Source: Thiobacillus denitrificans
GTDB lineage: Bacteria > Pseudomonadota > Gammaproteobacteria > Burkholderiales > Thiobacillaceae
Direction: 5' to 3'
DNA length: 64,000 bases
Assembly: GCA_002343685.1 (NCBI GenBank)
Contig: DDRS01000007.1
Coordinates: 23,961 to 87,960, forward strand
Below the pieces are notes generated by a model, which searched no databases, was not told where the DNA came from, and was given only the letters and a program-made list of their open reading frames with translations. Shown here piece by piece: positions 36,556-44,295 of this stretch. A program made the position numbers and the translations under genes. Numbering within the stretch: position 1 is the first letter of the stretch; every line of letters starts with the position of its first letter.

Positions 36556-38106
36556 ATGAAGATCGGCGATCACGAGTGGCGCCTCGACTCCATCGGCCCG
36601 CACATCTGGCGCGGCGACATGGAAACCGGGCAATTGCTCGCGCTGTCGCGCGCGGTCAAGGAGGAAGGCGGCCAGCTCATCGCGCTGTGGGGTTCGGACG
36701 ACCGTCACCTGAACGGCGGCTTCGGTATTCATGTCGCCCTGCTCACGGGCTTGGGGTTGGTCTGGGTGAGTTGCGCCCTGTCGGCGGAGACGCCCGCCTA
36801 TCCCGATCTCGCGCATATCTTCCCACAAGCCGACCGCATGCAGCGTGCGGCCTTCGATCTGCTCGGCATCACTGCCACCGATGCGGTGGACGAGCGTAAA
36901 TGGCTGCGCCACAACGCCTGGGCCGCAAGCGAATTCCCCCTGCGCAAGGATTTCTCGTCGCTCGCCGCTCACCGCTCACCGCTCCCGGAGGCCGATGCCT
37001 ATCCTTTCATTTACGTGCAGGGCGACGGCGTCCACGAAATTGCGGTCGGCCCCATCCACGCCGGGACCATCGAGCCGGGACATTTCCGCTTCTCCATCAT
37101 CGGCGACCGTATCCTTAAGCTGGAAGAGCGCCTAGGCTACGCCCACAAGGGCATCGAAAAACGTTTCGAGGGCATGGATATCGCCAGCGGCGCCAGGCTC
37201 GCCGGGCGCGTGTCCGGCGATTCGCACAGCGCCTATGCCTGGGCCTATTGCATGGCCGTCGAGATGGCGACCGCCAGCACGGTACCCGAACGGGCGTTGT
37301 GGCTGCGCGCCCTGTACCTGGAAATCGAACGCATCGCCAACCATCTGGGCGATCTCGGCTACCTGGGCAACGACGTGGCGCTTGCGTTCGGCTTCGCGCA
37401 GTTCTGGCGACTGAAAGAAGACTGGCTGCGGATGAGCATCAAGCTGTTCGGCCACCGCTATCTGTTCGATCGCATCGCGCCGGGCGGCGTGGCCACGGAT
37501 ATTGACGCCGCAGGGTGTGCCGAACTCGACGCCCTGACCCGCCGCATCGAGGCCGAAGTACGTGAGCTCAAGATCATCTACGACGAACATGCCACTCTGC
37601 AGGACCGCTTCGCCGACACCGGCATCTGCAAACCCGAGCTGGCCGCGCAACTGGGTCTGACCGGGCTGGCCGGTCGTGCCAGCGCCCAGACCTGGGATGT
37701 GCGTACGCAATTTCCGCAGGTCCCCTATGACCGACTGGATGTGAACATGGCAACCCAGCGCCGCGGCGATGTGCTGGCGCGCGTGGAAGTACGCTTTGCC
37801 GAGGTGTACGAATCCCTGCGATTGATCCGCGACATCCTCAAGCGCCTGCCAGCGGGCGGCATACACACGCCACTCCAACCGGCGCAAGCTGCATGCGAAG
37901 GTCTGGGCTGGGTGGAAGGCTGGCGCGGCGAGGTGATGGTGGCCGTCAGGATTGCGGCCGACGGCACGCTCGACCGCGTGCATCCGCACGATCCGTCCTG
38001 GCAGAACTGGCCGCTGGTGGAAATGGGCGTGCTCGGCAACATCGTGCCCGACTTCCCGCTCATCAACAAATCCTTCAACCTCTCCTACAGCGGACCGGAT
38101 TTATAA
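36556..38106 (+). CDS. Ehr complex large subunit, HyfG type (NuoC-NuoD fusion) lacking NiFe ligands
   Basis: 516-residue soluble subunit. N-terminal NuoC-like domain (res ~1-150), then the NuoD/hydrogenase large-subunit fold (GPIHAGTIEPGHFRF, ERLGYAHKGIEKRF). In true [NiFe] enzymes the first ligand pair reads RxCGxC; here it is RVSGDS (Ser220, Ser223). The C-terminal pair (CYSC in HycE) aligns with SYSG in FNLSYSGPDL. All four cysteines are gone and no C-terminal maturation peptide is seen. So it cannot be a NiFe hydrogenase and belongs to the Ehr group. Confidence 0.93.
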   Translation: MKIGDHEWRLDSIGPHIWRGDMETGQLLALSRAVKEEGGQLIALWGSDDRHLNGGFGIHVALLTGLGLVWVSCALSAETPAYPDLAHIFPQADRMQRAAFDLLGITATDAVDERKWLRHNAWAASEFPLRKDFSSLAAHRSPLPEADAYPFIYVQGDGVHEIAVGPIHAGTIEPGHFRFSIIGDRILKLEERLGYAHKGIEKRFEGMDIASGARLAGRVSGDSHSAYAWAYCMAVEMATASTVPERALWLRALYLEIERIANHLGDLGYLGNDVALAFGFAQFWRLKEDWLRMSIKLFGHRYLFDRIAPGGVATDIDAAGCAELDALTRRIEAEVRELKIIYDEHATLQDRFADTGICKPELAAQLGLTGLAGRASAQTWDVRTQFPQVPYDRLDVNMATQRRGDVLARVEVRFAEVYESLRLIRDILKRLPAGGIHTPLQPAQAACEGLGWVEGWRGEVMVAVRIAADGTLDRVHPHDPSWQNWPLVEMGVLGNIVPDFPLINKSFNLSYSGPDL

Positions 38107-38107
38107 G

Positions 38108-38641
38108 ATGGCTTCGTATCTGATCCTCCAGAAGATCCTCAAGACCGGCTTCGTCTCCGAACCGGCGCCCCAGCCCGACCCCGCACTGCGCACGCGCGAG
38201 CAGGCACTACAGGCGGAAATCCTCAAGGTGTTCGGCCAGGCGGTGGCGATCCGCCACGTCGACGCCGGCTCCTGCAACGGCTGCGAACTGGAAATTCATG
38301 CGCTCAACGGTCCGCACTACAACATCGATGGCCTAGGCGTGAAGTTCTCCGCCAGCCCCCGGCACGTCGACGTACTGTTGGTGACCGGCCCGGTTTCGCG
38401 CCACATGGAAGCCGCGTTGAAACGCGCCTACGACGCCATACCGGATCCCAAGTGGGTCGTGGCCATGGGCGAATGCGCCTGCACCGGCGGGATGTTCGGC
38501 GAGAGCTACGCGTCGTGCGGGAAGATATCCAACGTCATCCCCGTCGACGTCGAAGTGCCGGGTTGCCCCCCCACCCCGACCGCACTGCTGCAAGGCATCC
38601 TGGCCGCCGTCAGCAAGGACGCGCCCAACGCGAACGGCTAG
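38108..38641 (+). CDS. Ehr complex small subunit, HyfI type (NuoB family)
   Basis: 177-residue iron-sulfur subunit. Start at 38108, one base after the large-subunit stop. The 4Fe-4S ligands of the proximal cluster are kept: Cys56 and Cys59 (GSCNGCELE), Cys123 (GECAC) and Cys153 (PGCPPTP). It should hand electrons to or from the site in the large subunit. Last gene of the six-gene operon. No HyfA/HyfH-type ferredoxin subunit or maturation gene follows. Confidence 0.93.
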   Translation: MASYLILQKILKTGFVSEPAPQPDPALRTREQALQAEILKVFGQAVAIRHVDAGSCNGCELEIHALNGPHYNIDGLGVKFSASPRHVDVLLVTGPVSRHMEAALKRAYDAIPDPKWVVAMGECACTGGMFGESYASCGKISNVIPVDVEVPGCPPTPTALLQGILAAVSKDAPNANG

Positions 38642-38719
38642 GGCAAACCTCCTACAGGCAGGCCCAACGCCATCATCGTGCCGCCCCTGTCCGGGGTCGC
38701 CAGCATTCGCTTGGCCGGT

Positions 38720-39859
38720 CTAGGCTTTGGGTTTCCTCCCGGGGCTGGCGGCCGGGATATATCCCGAGATCCGATACAGCATCCCTTCGCTTTTCTTGCC
38801 CTTGATGAAGCGCGTGGAGTGGCACGCGATGACGTCCCCTCTTTTCGACAGTTCGGCCAGATGAAGCCGAACGTCTTCCAGCGGGATTCGGGTCGCAGCA
38901 GCGATCTCGGCGTCGAACTGCTCGCCGCGACTTTTCAGGTATTGATGGATTTTCTGCATATCTGAGGTACCTGATTTCATGAGTGACGAGACCTTGGAGC
39001 AGGCAGCCTGCTTTGCCCAGGGCAATTCAGCCCCCTCGCGCAAGCTGGTAACGATTGCTGAAAAATCGAGTGGGATCCGATCGGCAAGCGCACTCGCCCG
39101 TTTTTCCAACTGTCCCCAATCGAGAGGACAGGCCGGTCCGACACATGCAAAGGCAATATGATTGTCGCCGCCAGGGACCGTCCCCAAATGCACGTGCCCT
39201 TGGAAGGCTTCGCTCAACAAGGCCAGGTGTCTGGACCAGTATTTCCGGGGCCCGGCGAAATTGGCGACAAGCAGTCCGCCAGGGCGGAGCCGGTTCCGTG
39301 CCGCCTGATAGAACGTGCGACTGAGAAACGTCGGGGCGATGCCTCGGGCGTCGAAGCCATCCAGCAACAGTACGTCGGTATCGCCTTCGGCCTCGGGGAG
39401 ATACGCGGCGGCATCGGCCTGGACGATCGCCAGGCGTTCATCGTCGGGTACGCCGAACGCCTGGCGCAACGCGATGACGTCGGGGTTCAACTCGACCACG
39501 GTCAAGCGTGCACGGGGCAGATGGCGGTGGCAGAACTTGGCCAGCGACCCTCCACCCAGCCCAACCAGCAACACATGGCCCGGATTCGGCGCGAACAGCA
39601 GAAAAGCCATCATCTTGCGGGTATAGGCGATATCCAGGGCGAAAGGATCATCGATGCGCATGGAACTCTGGATGAAATCCAGATTAAATAGCAGTTGCCG
39701 CGTCTCGCCGTCGTCGATGATGAAAGGCCTGGCGTAACGCCCGTCCAGAATCTGCTCGTAGAGTCTCACAGGATCGCTCTGCAGCGATTCGAGTACGCAC
39801 ACCTTGACCGGCTCGCCCTCCACCTTGCCGGGCAACTCCAGCAGCGGGGGGCGACTCAT
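38720..39859 (-). CDS. Spermidine synthase-like methyltransferase-fold protein with C-terminal winged-helix-like domain
   Basis: 379 residues. Start at 39859 gives MSRPPLLELPGKVEGEPVKVCVLES. The middle is a polyamine-synthase Rossmann fold: GHVLLVGLGGGSLAKFCHRHLP (nucleotide-binding loop), LTVVELNPDVIALRQAFG, and VLLLDGFDARGIAPTFLSRTFYQAARNRLRPGG. After res ~300 an extra ~80-residue domain resembles a winged helix (MQKIHQYLKSRGEQFDAEIAAAT, then LHLAELSKRGDVIA). Such a fusion is unusual. It may be a non-synthase SpeE relative with a regulatory tail. Convergent with the Ehr operon. Confidence 0.8.
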   Translation of the reverse strand: MSRPPLLELPGKVEGEPVKVCVLESLQSDPVRLYEQILDGRYARPFIIDDGETRQLLFNLDFIQSSMRIDDPFALDIAYTRKMMAFLLFAPNPGHVLLVGLGGGSLAKFCHRHLPRARLTVVELNPDVIALRQAFGVPDDERLAIVQADAAAYLPEAEGDTDVLLLDGFDARGIAPTFLSRTFYQAARNRLRPGGLLVANFAGPRKYWSRHLALLSEAFQGHVHLGTVPGGDNHIAFACVGPACPLDWGQLEKRASALADRIPLDFSAIVTSLREGAELPWAKQAACSKVSSLMKSGTSDMQKIHQYLKSRGEQFDAEIAAATRIPLEDVRLHLAELSKRGDVIACHSTRFIKGKKSEGMLYRISGYIPAASPGRKPKA

Positions 39860-39978
39860 GGGGGCGGCGATGGCGGAAGCGGAATGGGACAAGTATGACG
39901 AAGACCTATGAACGTGTCTGCCAATTACGCATGGCAAAAAGCGCGATCGATCAAATCACATCATCAGATGACATTCTT

Positions 39979-39997
39979 ATGATAATACAATTATCAT
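39979..39997. promoter_or_regulatory. Palindromic operator candidate upstream of RHH copy 2
   Basis: ATGATAATACAATTATCAT is a perfect 8-bp inverted repeat with a 3-bp spacer, 34 bp before the second RHH gene, in an AT-rich 100-bp island within a GC-rich region. By position and symmetry it matches the operator of copy 1 in design, though the half sites differ. Confidence 0.6.
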
Positions 39998-40030
39998 ATT
40001 ATCCCTACCCTGCCCATCACGAGTCCTGCC

Positions 40031-40237
40031 ATGGAAAACCGTACCGCCAGGATGACCATCCTGATCGATCCGCTCAAAAAGGAAATTTTCGAGGACATCT
40101 GTACGCAGCAAGACCTCACGTCGTCGCAAGTCATTCGCAAACTGATGCGTCAGTACATCATCGATCACGCGGGCTCGCGAGAACTGCCCAAATGGCTGAC
40201 CGGGCATGCCGCCAGGGCAGAAACCCCATCGAAGTGA
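40031..40237 (+). CDS. Ribbon-helix-helix regulator (CopG-like), copy 2
   Basis: 68-residue DNA-binding protein, MENRTARMTILIDPLKKEIFEDI, then TSSQVIRKLMRQYIIDHAG and ELPKWLT. Closely similar over its whole length to the RHH protein at 31135-31332. Together they bracket the Ehr operon and the SpeE-like gene. Likely autoregulated through the palindrome upstream. Convergent with cbbO, 200 bp away. Confidence 0.85.
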   Translation: MENRTARMTILIDPLKKEIFEDICTQQDLTSSQVIRKLMRQYIIDHAGSRELPKWLTGHAARAETPSK

Positions 40238-40437
40238 ACGTAAACAAGAACGGCAAGACAGCCGCTCTTTAAATAATCTAGGGAAGGCGAAATGCCGGCG
40301 CTCGAAGTCCCGGACGCCCGGGTTCGAACGGATCGGCAATCCCGCGTCACCGCCGCTCCGCACGGCTGTTGCCATCATTAACCGTATAGTGCGCTCGCCC
40401 GCAGACGTGTCCGCAGGCTGCCTCCAAGACTCCGACT

Positions 40438-42795
40438 TTAGCGCGTCAGACCTGCATACAGCATCGGCAGTTTTTCCGGCAGCCGCTGCACGTGGTCGAC
40501 CACCATATAGTTCTTCTGCCCAAAGATGCGGGACACATAGTTGTCGGCGCGCGGGTCGAGACTCATGCAGTAGGTCGTCACGCCATTGCGGGCGATTTCC
40601 TCCACCGCTTTCTTGGTGTCGTAGCGCAGGTACTGCGGATCGCGTACGTCGATGTCGGCCGGCTCGCCGTCGGTGATAACGATGAGCAGCTTCTTCGCCG
40701 AGCGCTGCAGCTTCAGATGATGTCCGGCGTGGCGGATCGCCGCGCCCATGCGCGTCGACAACTGGCCGGTCATGCCTGCGAGCTTGGCCTTCGGCGTCTC
40801 GTCCCAGTGCTGATCGAAATCCTTGAAGCGGTAGTATTCGACGTCGTGGCGGCCGTCCGAACAGAAGCCGTGGATCGCGAACGGATCGCCGACCTTGTTG
40901 ATCGCGTCGGCCAGCAGCACGCAGGCCTGCTGCGTGAGCTCGCGCACTGAATACTCCTGATCCTGCACCTTCTCGTTGGTCGACTCGGACAGGTCGAGCA
41001 GCACCAGGATCGAGAAGTCGCGCGTCTTCCTGACAGAGCGCATCATGATGCGCGGGTCGGGCTGGTTGCCCAGGCGGATGTCGATGAAGCTGGCGATCGC
41101 CGCGTTGATGTCGATCTCGTCGCCATCCTCAAGCTTGCGGATGCGCTGCACGCCCTGCGGCTGCATCGCGTCGAGCAGGAATTTCATGCGATGGATCTCG
41201 CGCTTGTACTGCGCGGTGATGTCGTCGATCACCTGCAGGTCGCCCGATTTGGCGCGCTTCTCCAGCACCGTGGCCCAGGCCGGACGCTCCAGCTGGATCT
41301 GGTAGTCCCATTCCGAATAGTGGAAAGGATCGGACACCGGCTCCTTACCTTCCATCTCGTTGAAGCTCTTGCCGTGGCTCTCGTCGCCGATGTTCTCGTA
41401 GGGAAACAGCTCGGTGCTCAGCACCCAGATTTCCCCCGCATCGTCACCCGCGGTCTCGACGTCGATCTCGTTGATCATCTCCATCACGCTGACGTTCCTG
41501 CGAACCTGCTTGACGCTCTCGTAGCCGGCGCCCGCAGCCTTGTCGAAATCGAATTCCTCGAATTCCCAGAAATAGCGGTTGTCGTCTCGGTAAGGTGCGG
41601 TGAGGATGTCGGTGCGCGGGTTGAACGGGATTCTTTTCTCGGTCAGATTGTGCGCGAGTTGGACGCCGATTTCCCACGAAACATGGTTGTCGCCAAGACG
41701 GTCCTGCGCCGCGGCAAACAGTGCGCGGCCCTCGGCGATCCACGGATCGTTATCCTGGTAGGTTTCGTCCAGCAGCGCGCGGGCCAGGCGGTTGAGATAA
41801 TCGCCGACGCTCGCATTCATGTCCGGCGTGGCGACGTGCAGCCTGCTCCAGAGCTGCTTCAGGCCGGGGAAGCGACGGATCGACAGGGCTTCCACCCGCG
41901 CGTCCTCGATCACCGAAATCACCGCCATCTGCATCGGGTTCAGTGCTTCGGCCGAAATCGGTTCCTTCGTTTCCACGACGTGCGCGGCGCAGTGTGCGGC
42001 GGTCGCGCGATAGAGTTCGAGACCGGACACCGGCTCCTGCCCCTCGATCGCGAAGTCATCGACGGCGTCGGGCACATGCAGCAGGTAGTCGGCGATGTAG
42101 GGCCGGTAACCTTCGCGCGACTCGAAGTCGCCCGAGGTCGGCCGCATGAAAAAGTCACGTGCCCACAGCGCCCTCAAATACATGTTGATGCGGCGCTGCA
42201 CGTCGACCAGCAGCGTGCCCTTGCGCTCCTTCTGCAGCATCGCCAGCGACTCCTTCGACTCGAGGCCGAAGTACCTGATCTGCTCTTCGTAGTTGGTGCG
42301 ATGCGCGTGCGCGCCCCACAGCGCCCAGCGACGCAGGCCGCCCAACGTCAGGTGCTGGAACAGCACTTCCAGCTTGTCGAGCATCGGCCGCACGCCGCGC
42401 GGCGCCTGCGCGATGAGGGTATTGAGAAACTGCAGATACTTGAGGAAGAGGTCGGCGTCCCCGAGCCGGTTGGCGGCGGTGGGCGCACTGGCGAGCAGCA
42501 GCTCGATCACCGCACCCGAGGTTTTCGACGCCAGCATCAGCGCGGCGGTGGCGAGGTCGGCCACCACATCCTCGCCCACTTCCTTGGCCACCAACGGCGC
42601 CTGTTCGATCCAGGTTTCGACCAGATCGTCGCCTCGGCCCAGCCCGCGGATGGCCGACACACCCTTCAGGTAGTTGTCCAGCCCACGCGGCGAGAACACC
42701 TTGGTGGCCTCGTGCCAGGTCGCATTCAACGTATCGCGCGTATGTGGCGACAGGTCTTCCAGCAGTTCAGCGTAGTCTTCGAGTTTGATCGACAT
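40438..42795 (-). CDS. cbbO: Rubisco activation protein CbbO (von Willebrand A domain)
   Basis: 785-residue adaptor that with hexameric CbbQ removes inhibitory sugar phosphates from Rubisco. The N-terminal ~550 residues are helical (MSIKLEDYAELLEDLSPHTRDTL). The C-terminal VWA domain carries the MIDAS motif DLSES (FSILVLLDLSESTNEK, res ~600), later TGQLSTRMGAAIRHA and VITDGEPADIDV. Length and gene position next to cbbQ are typical. Last gene of the cbbLSQO operon; 93 bp with a hairpin separate it from cbbQ. Confidence 0.95.
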   Translation of the reverse strand: MSIKLEDYAELLEDLSPHTRDTLNATWHEATKVFSPRGLDNYLKGVSAIRGLGRGDDLVETWIEQAPLVAKEVGEDVVADLATAALMLASKTSGAVIELLLASAPTAANRLGDADLFLKYLQFLNTLIAQAPRGVRPMLDKLEVLFQHLTLGGLRRWALWGAHAHRTNYEEQIRYFGLESKESLAMLQKERKGTLLVDVQRRINMYLRALWARDFFMRPTSGDFESREGYRPYIADYLLHVPDAVDDFAIEGQEPVSGLELYRATAAHCAAHVVETKEPISAEALNPMQMAVISVIEDARVEALSIRRFPGLKQLWSRLHVATPDMNASVGDYLNRLARALLDETYQDNDPWIAEGRALFAAAQDRLGDNHVSWEIGVQLAHNLTEKRIPFNPRTDILTAPYRDDNRYFWEFEEFDFDKAAGAGYESVKQVRRNVSVMEMINEIDVETAGDDAGEIWVLSTELFPYENIGDESHGKSFNEMEGKEPVSDPFHYSEWDYQIQLERPAWATVLEKRAKSGDLQVIDDITAQYKREIHRMKFLLDAMQPQGVQRIRKLEDGDEIDINAAIASFIDIRLGNQPDPRIMMRSVRKTRDFSILVLLDLSESTNEKVQDQEYSVRELTQQACVLLADAINKVGDPFAIHGFCSDGRHDVEYYRFKDFDQHWDETPKAKLAGMTGQLSTRMGAAIRHAGHHLKLQRSAKKLLIVITDGEPADIDVRDPQYLRYDTKKAVEEIARNGVTTYCMSLDPRADNYVSRIFGQKNYMVVDHVQRLPEKLPMLYAGLTR

Positions 42796-42818
42796 AGTGA
42801 GTGTGCTGTAAACAGTTA

Positions 42819-42874
42819 GCCGTGAGCGGTAGGGGCTGGCAGCGTAGGCAGTTCTCCCGCCTGCTGCTCACCGC
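42819..42874 (-). repeat. Inverted repeat between cbbQ and cbbO
   Basis: GCCGTGAGCGGTAGG (42819-42833) pairs with CCTGCTGCTCACCGC (42860-42874) at 12 of 15 positions. In mRNA it would form a hairpin in the cbbQ-cbbO gap without a T-tract, so it is more likely to affect mRNA stability or partial termination than to end transcription. Confidence 0.5.
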
Positions 42875-42888
42875 TTGCCGCTTACGAA

Positions 42889-43692
42889 TCAGAAGAACGT
42901 GGACACGGCCGCGTCGAGCGCATCGCGCATGTCGGGATCGTCCGTGATCGGGCGGACCAGGGCGACGCGGCAAGCGGCCAGCGGGTTGACGCCCTTGGCG
43001 ATCAGCGAGCCGGCGTAGATCAGCATGCGGGTCGACAGGCCTTCATCGAGGCCGTGGCCCTTGAGGTTGCGGCTGCGCTCGGCGATCGAGACCAGTTTGC
43101 CGGCGATGTCGGCATTGACGCCGGACTCGTGCGTGACGATCTCGGTCTCGATGGCGTGCTCCGGGTAGGTGAAGTCGAGGCCGCCGAAACGCTGCTTGGT
43201 CGACTGCTTGAGATCCTTCATCAGGCTTTGGTAGCCGGGGTTGTAGGAAATCACAATCTGGAAATCGGGATGGGCATGGACCAGTTCACCCTTCTTTTCC
43301 AGCGGCAGCACGCGACGGTTGTCGGTCAGCGGGTGGATCACCACGGTGGTGTCCTGGCGCGCCTCGACGACTTCGTCCAGGTAGCAGATCGCGCCGTGGC
43401 GGGCGGCGATGGCGAGGGGTCCGTCCTGCCACTCGGTGCCCGAGGCGGACAGCAGGAAGCGGCCGACCAGGTCGGATGCGGTCATATCCTCGTTACACGC
43501 CACCGTGATCAACGGCTTGCCGAGCTTGTAGGCCATATATTCGACGAAGCGCGTCTTGCCGCAGCCGGTAGGACCCTTGAGCATCATCGGCATGCGCACC
43601 GAATAGGCGGCCTCATACAATTCGACTTCGTCCGCAACCGGACGGTAATAGGGTTCCTGGGTAACGCGGTACTGGTCGACGATATTGCTCAT
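42889..43692 (-). CDS. cbbQ: Rubisco activase AAA+ subunit CbbQ
   Basis: 267-residue MoxR-type AAA+ ATPase. Walker A GPTGCGKTRF (~res 39-48), Walker B ICYLDEVVEAR, sensor VISYNPGYQ, and the C-terminal small domain DIAGKLVSIAERSRNLKG. Forms a hexamer that works with CbbO on inhibited Rubisco. Start MSNIVDQYRVTQEPYYRP is the usual CbbQ/NorQ N-terminus; CbbQ is favoured over NorQ because of cbbL-cbbS upstream. Confidence 0.96.
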   Translation of the reverse strand: MSNIVDQYRVTQEPYYRPVADEVELYEAAYSVRMPMMLKGPTGCGKTRFVEYMAYKLGKPLITVACNEDMTASDLVGRFLLSASGTEWQDGPLAIAARHGAICYLDEVVEARQDTTVVIHPLTDNRRVLPLEKKGELVHAHPDFQIVISYNPGYQSLMKDLKQSTKQRFGGLDFTYPEHAIETEIVTHESGVNADIAGKLVSIAERSRNLKGHGLDEGLSTRMLIYAGSLIAKGVNPLAACRVALVRPITDDPDMRDALDAAVSTFF

Positions 43693-43761
43693 GACAGCTC
43701 CATGTAAGGGATCGCAAATACGCAGGCCGCTCAGCGTGCAGCCTCTGGATTTACGACAGAT

Positions 43762-43824
43762 AAAAAGCCCCCGGGCACCGACCCTGCGCCCACTTCAGGG
43801 CTTCGGATCGGGCAGCGGGGGCCG
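43762..43824 (-). terminator. Terminator/attenuator between cbbS and cbbQ
   Basis: On the minus strand a GC-rich stem (GCCCCCG paired with CGGGGGC, with further imperfect pairing of CTGCCCGATCC and GGGTCGGTGCC) is followed by TTTTTA. It lies after cbbS and before cbbQ, so it probably stops most transcripts and keeps cbbQ-cbbO expression below that of cbbL-cbbS. Confidence 0.65.
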
Positions 43825-43846
43825 GGTGTGACAGCCTTGCCGCCGC

Positions 43847-44203
43847 TTAAACAGTCTTGCCGCGGAAGATCACCATCGACGCGCCCTGGCTTTGCGAGAA
43901 GTTGTCGTAGCCAATCAGACGGACGTGGTTGTTGGGGTTGGCCTTATGGCAGGCTTCAGCTTCAGCCAGCACGCGAGAGACGTCGGTTTCACCGAACATC
44001 GGCAGCTTCCACATGTACCAGTAGGAGTCCATCATATGCTCGGGCTCGGTGTGCTCGATGGCCGGGTTCCAGCCTTTTTTCACCAGGTACTCGACCTGCT
44101 TCTTGATGTTGTCCGCAGTCATGGCGGGCAGGTAGGAGAAGGTCTCGAATTTGCGGCTGGCGGGATCGCTCAGGCGGCTTTTGTAATCCATTACTTCAGA
44201 CAT
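43847..44203 (-). CDS. cbbS: Rubisco small subunit, form I (IAq-like)
   Basis: 118-residue small subunit. MSEVMDYKSRLSDPASRKFETFSYLPAM: the segment LSDPASRK adds several residues compared with carboxysomal small subunits (such as that of Halothiobacillus, where KYETFSYLP follows almost directly). That insertion is the mark of form IAq, the cbbLSQO type. MDSYWYMWKLPMFGETD and HVRLIGYDNFSQSQG complete the fold. Downstream of cbbL by 92 bp. Confidence 0.96.
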   Translation of the reverse strand: MSEVMDYKSRLSDPASRKFETFSYLPAMTADNIKKQVEYLVKKGWNPAIEHTEPEHMMDSYWYMWKLPMFGETDVSRVLAEAEACHKANPNNHVRLIGYDNFSQSQGASMVIFRGKTV

Positions 44204-44227
44204 TTCATATCCTTTCGGTAAAAGTCA

Positions 44228-44292
44228 GGGGTAAGGGGTAAGGGGTGAGGAAGGTGTGCATGCGCTCCACCCCTCCCCCTTCACGCCTCACC
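44228..44292 (-). repeat. Inverted repeat and GGGGTAA tandem in the cbbL-cbbS gap
   Basis: The gap has a short tandem (GGGGTAAGGGGTAAGGGGTGAGG at 44228-44250) whose end GGTGAGG pairs with CCTCACC at 44286-44292, with extra pairing possible between AAGGGG and CCCCTT. It would form an mRNA hairpin between the two Rubisco cistrons. Confidence 0.5.
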
Positions 44293-44295
44293 GGT

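Noticed and set aside
31432..38641. Hydrogenase-4 / formate hydrogenlyase
   Set aside because: Large subunit lacks all four NiFe cysteines, there is no ferredoxin subunit, formate dehydrogenase or hyp gene. Called Ehr instead.
40310..40345. tRNA fragment (GGTTCGAA near 40321)
   Set aside because: The T-loop-like GGTTCGAAC has no pairing T-stem, acceptor stem or anticodon arm around it.
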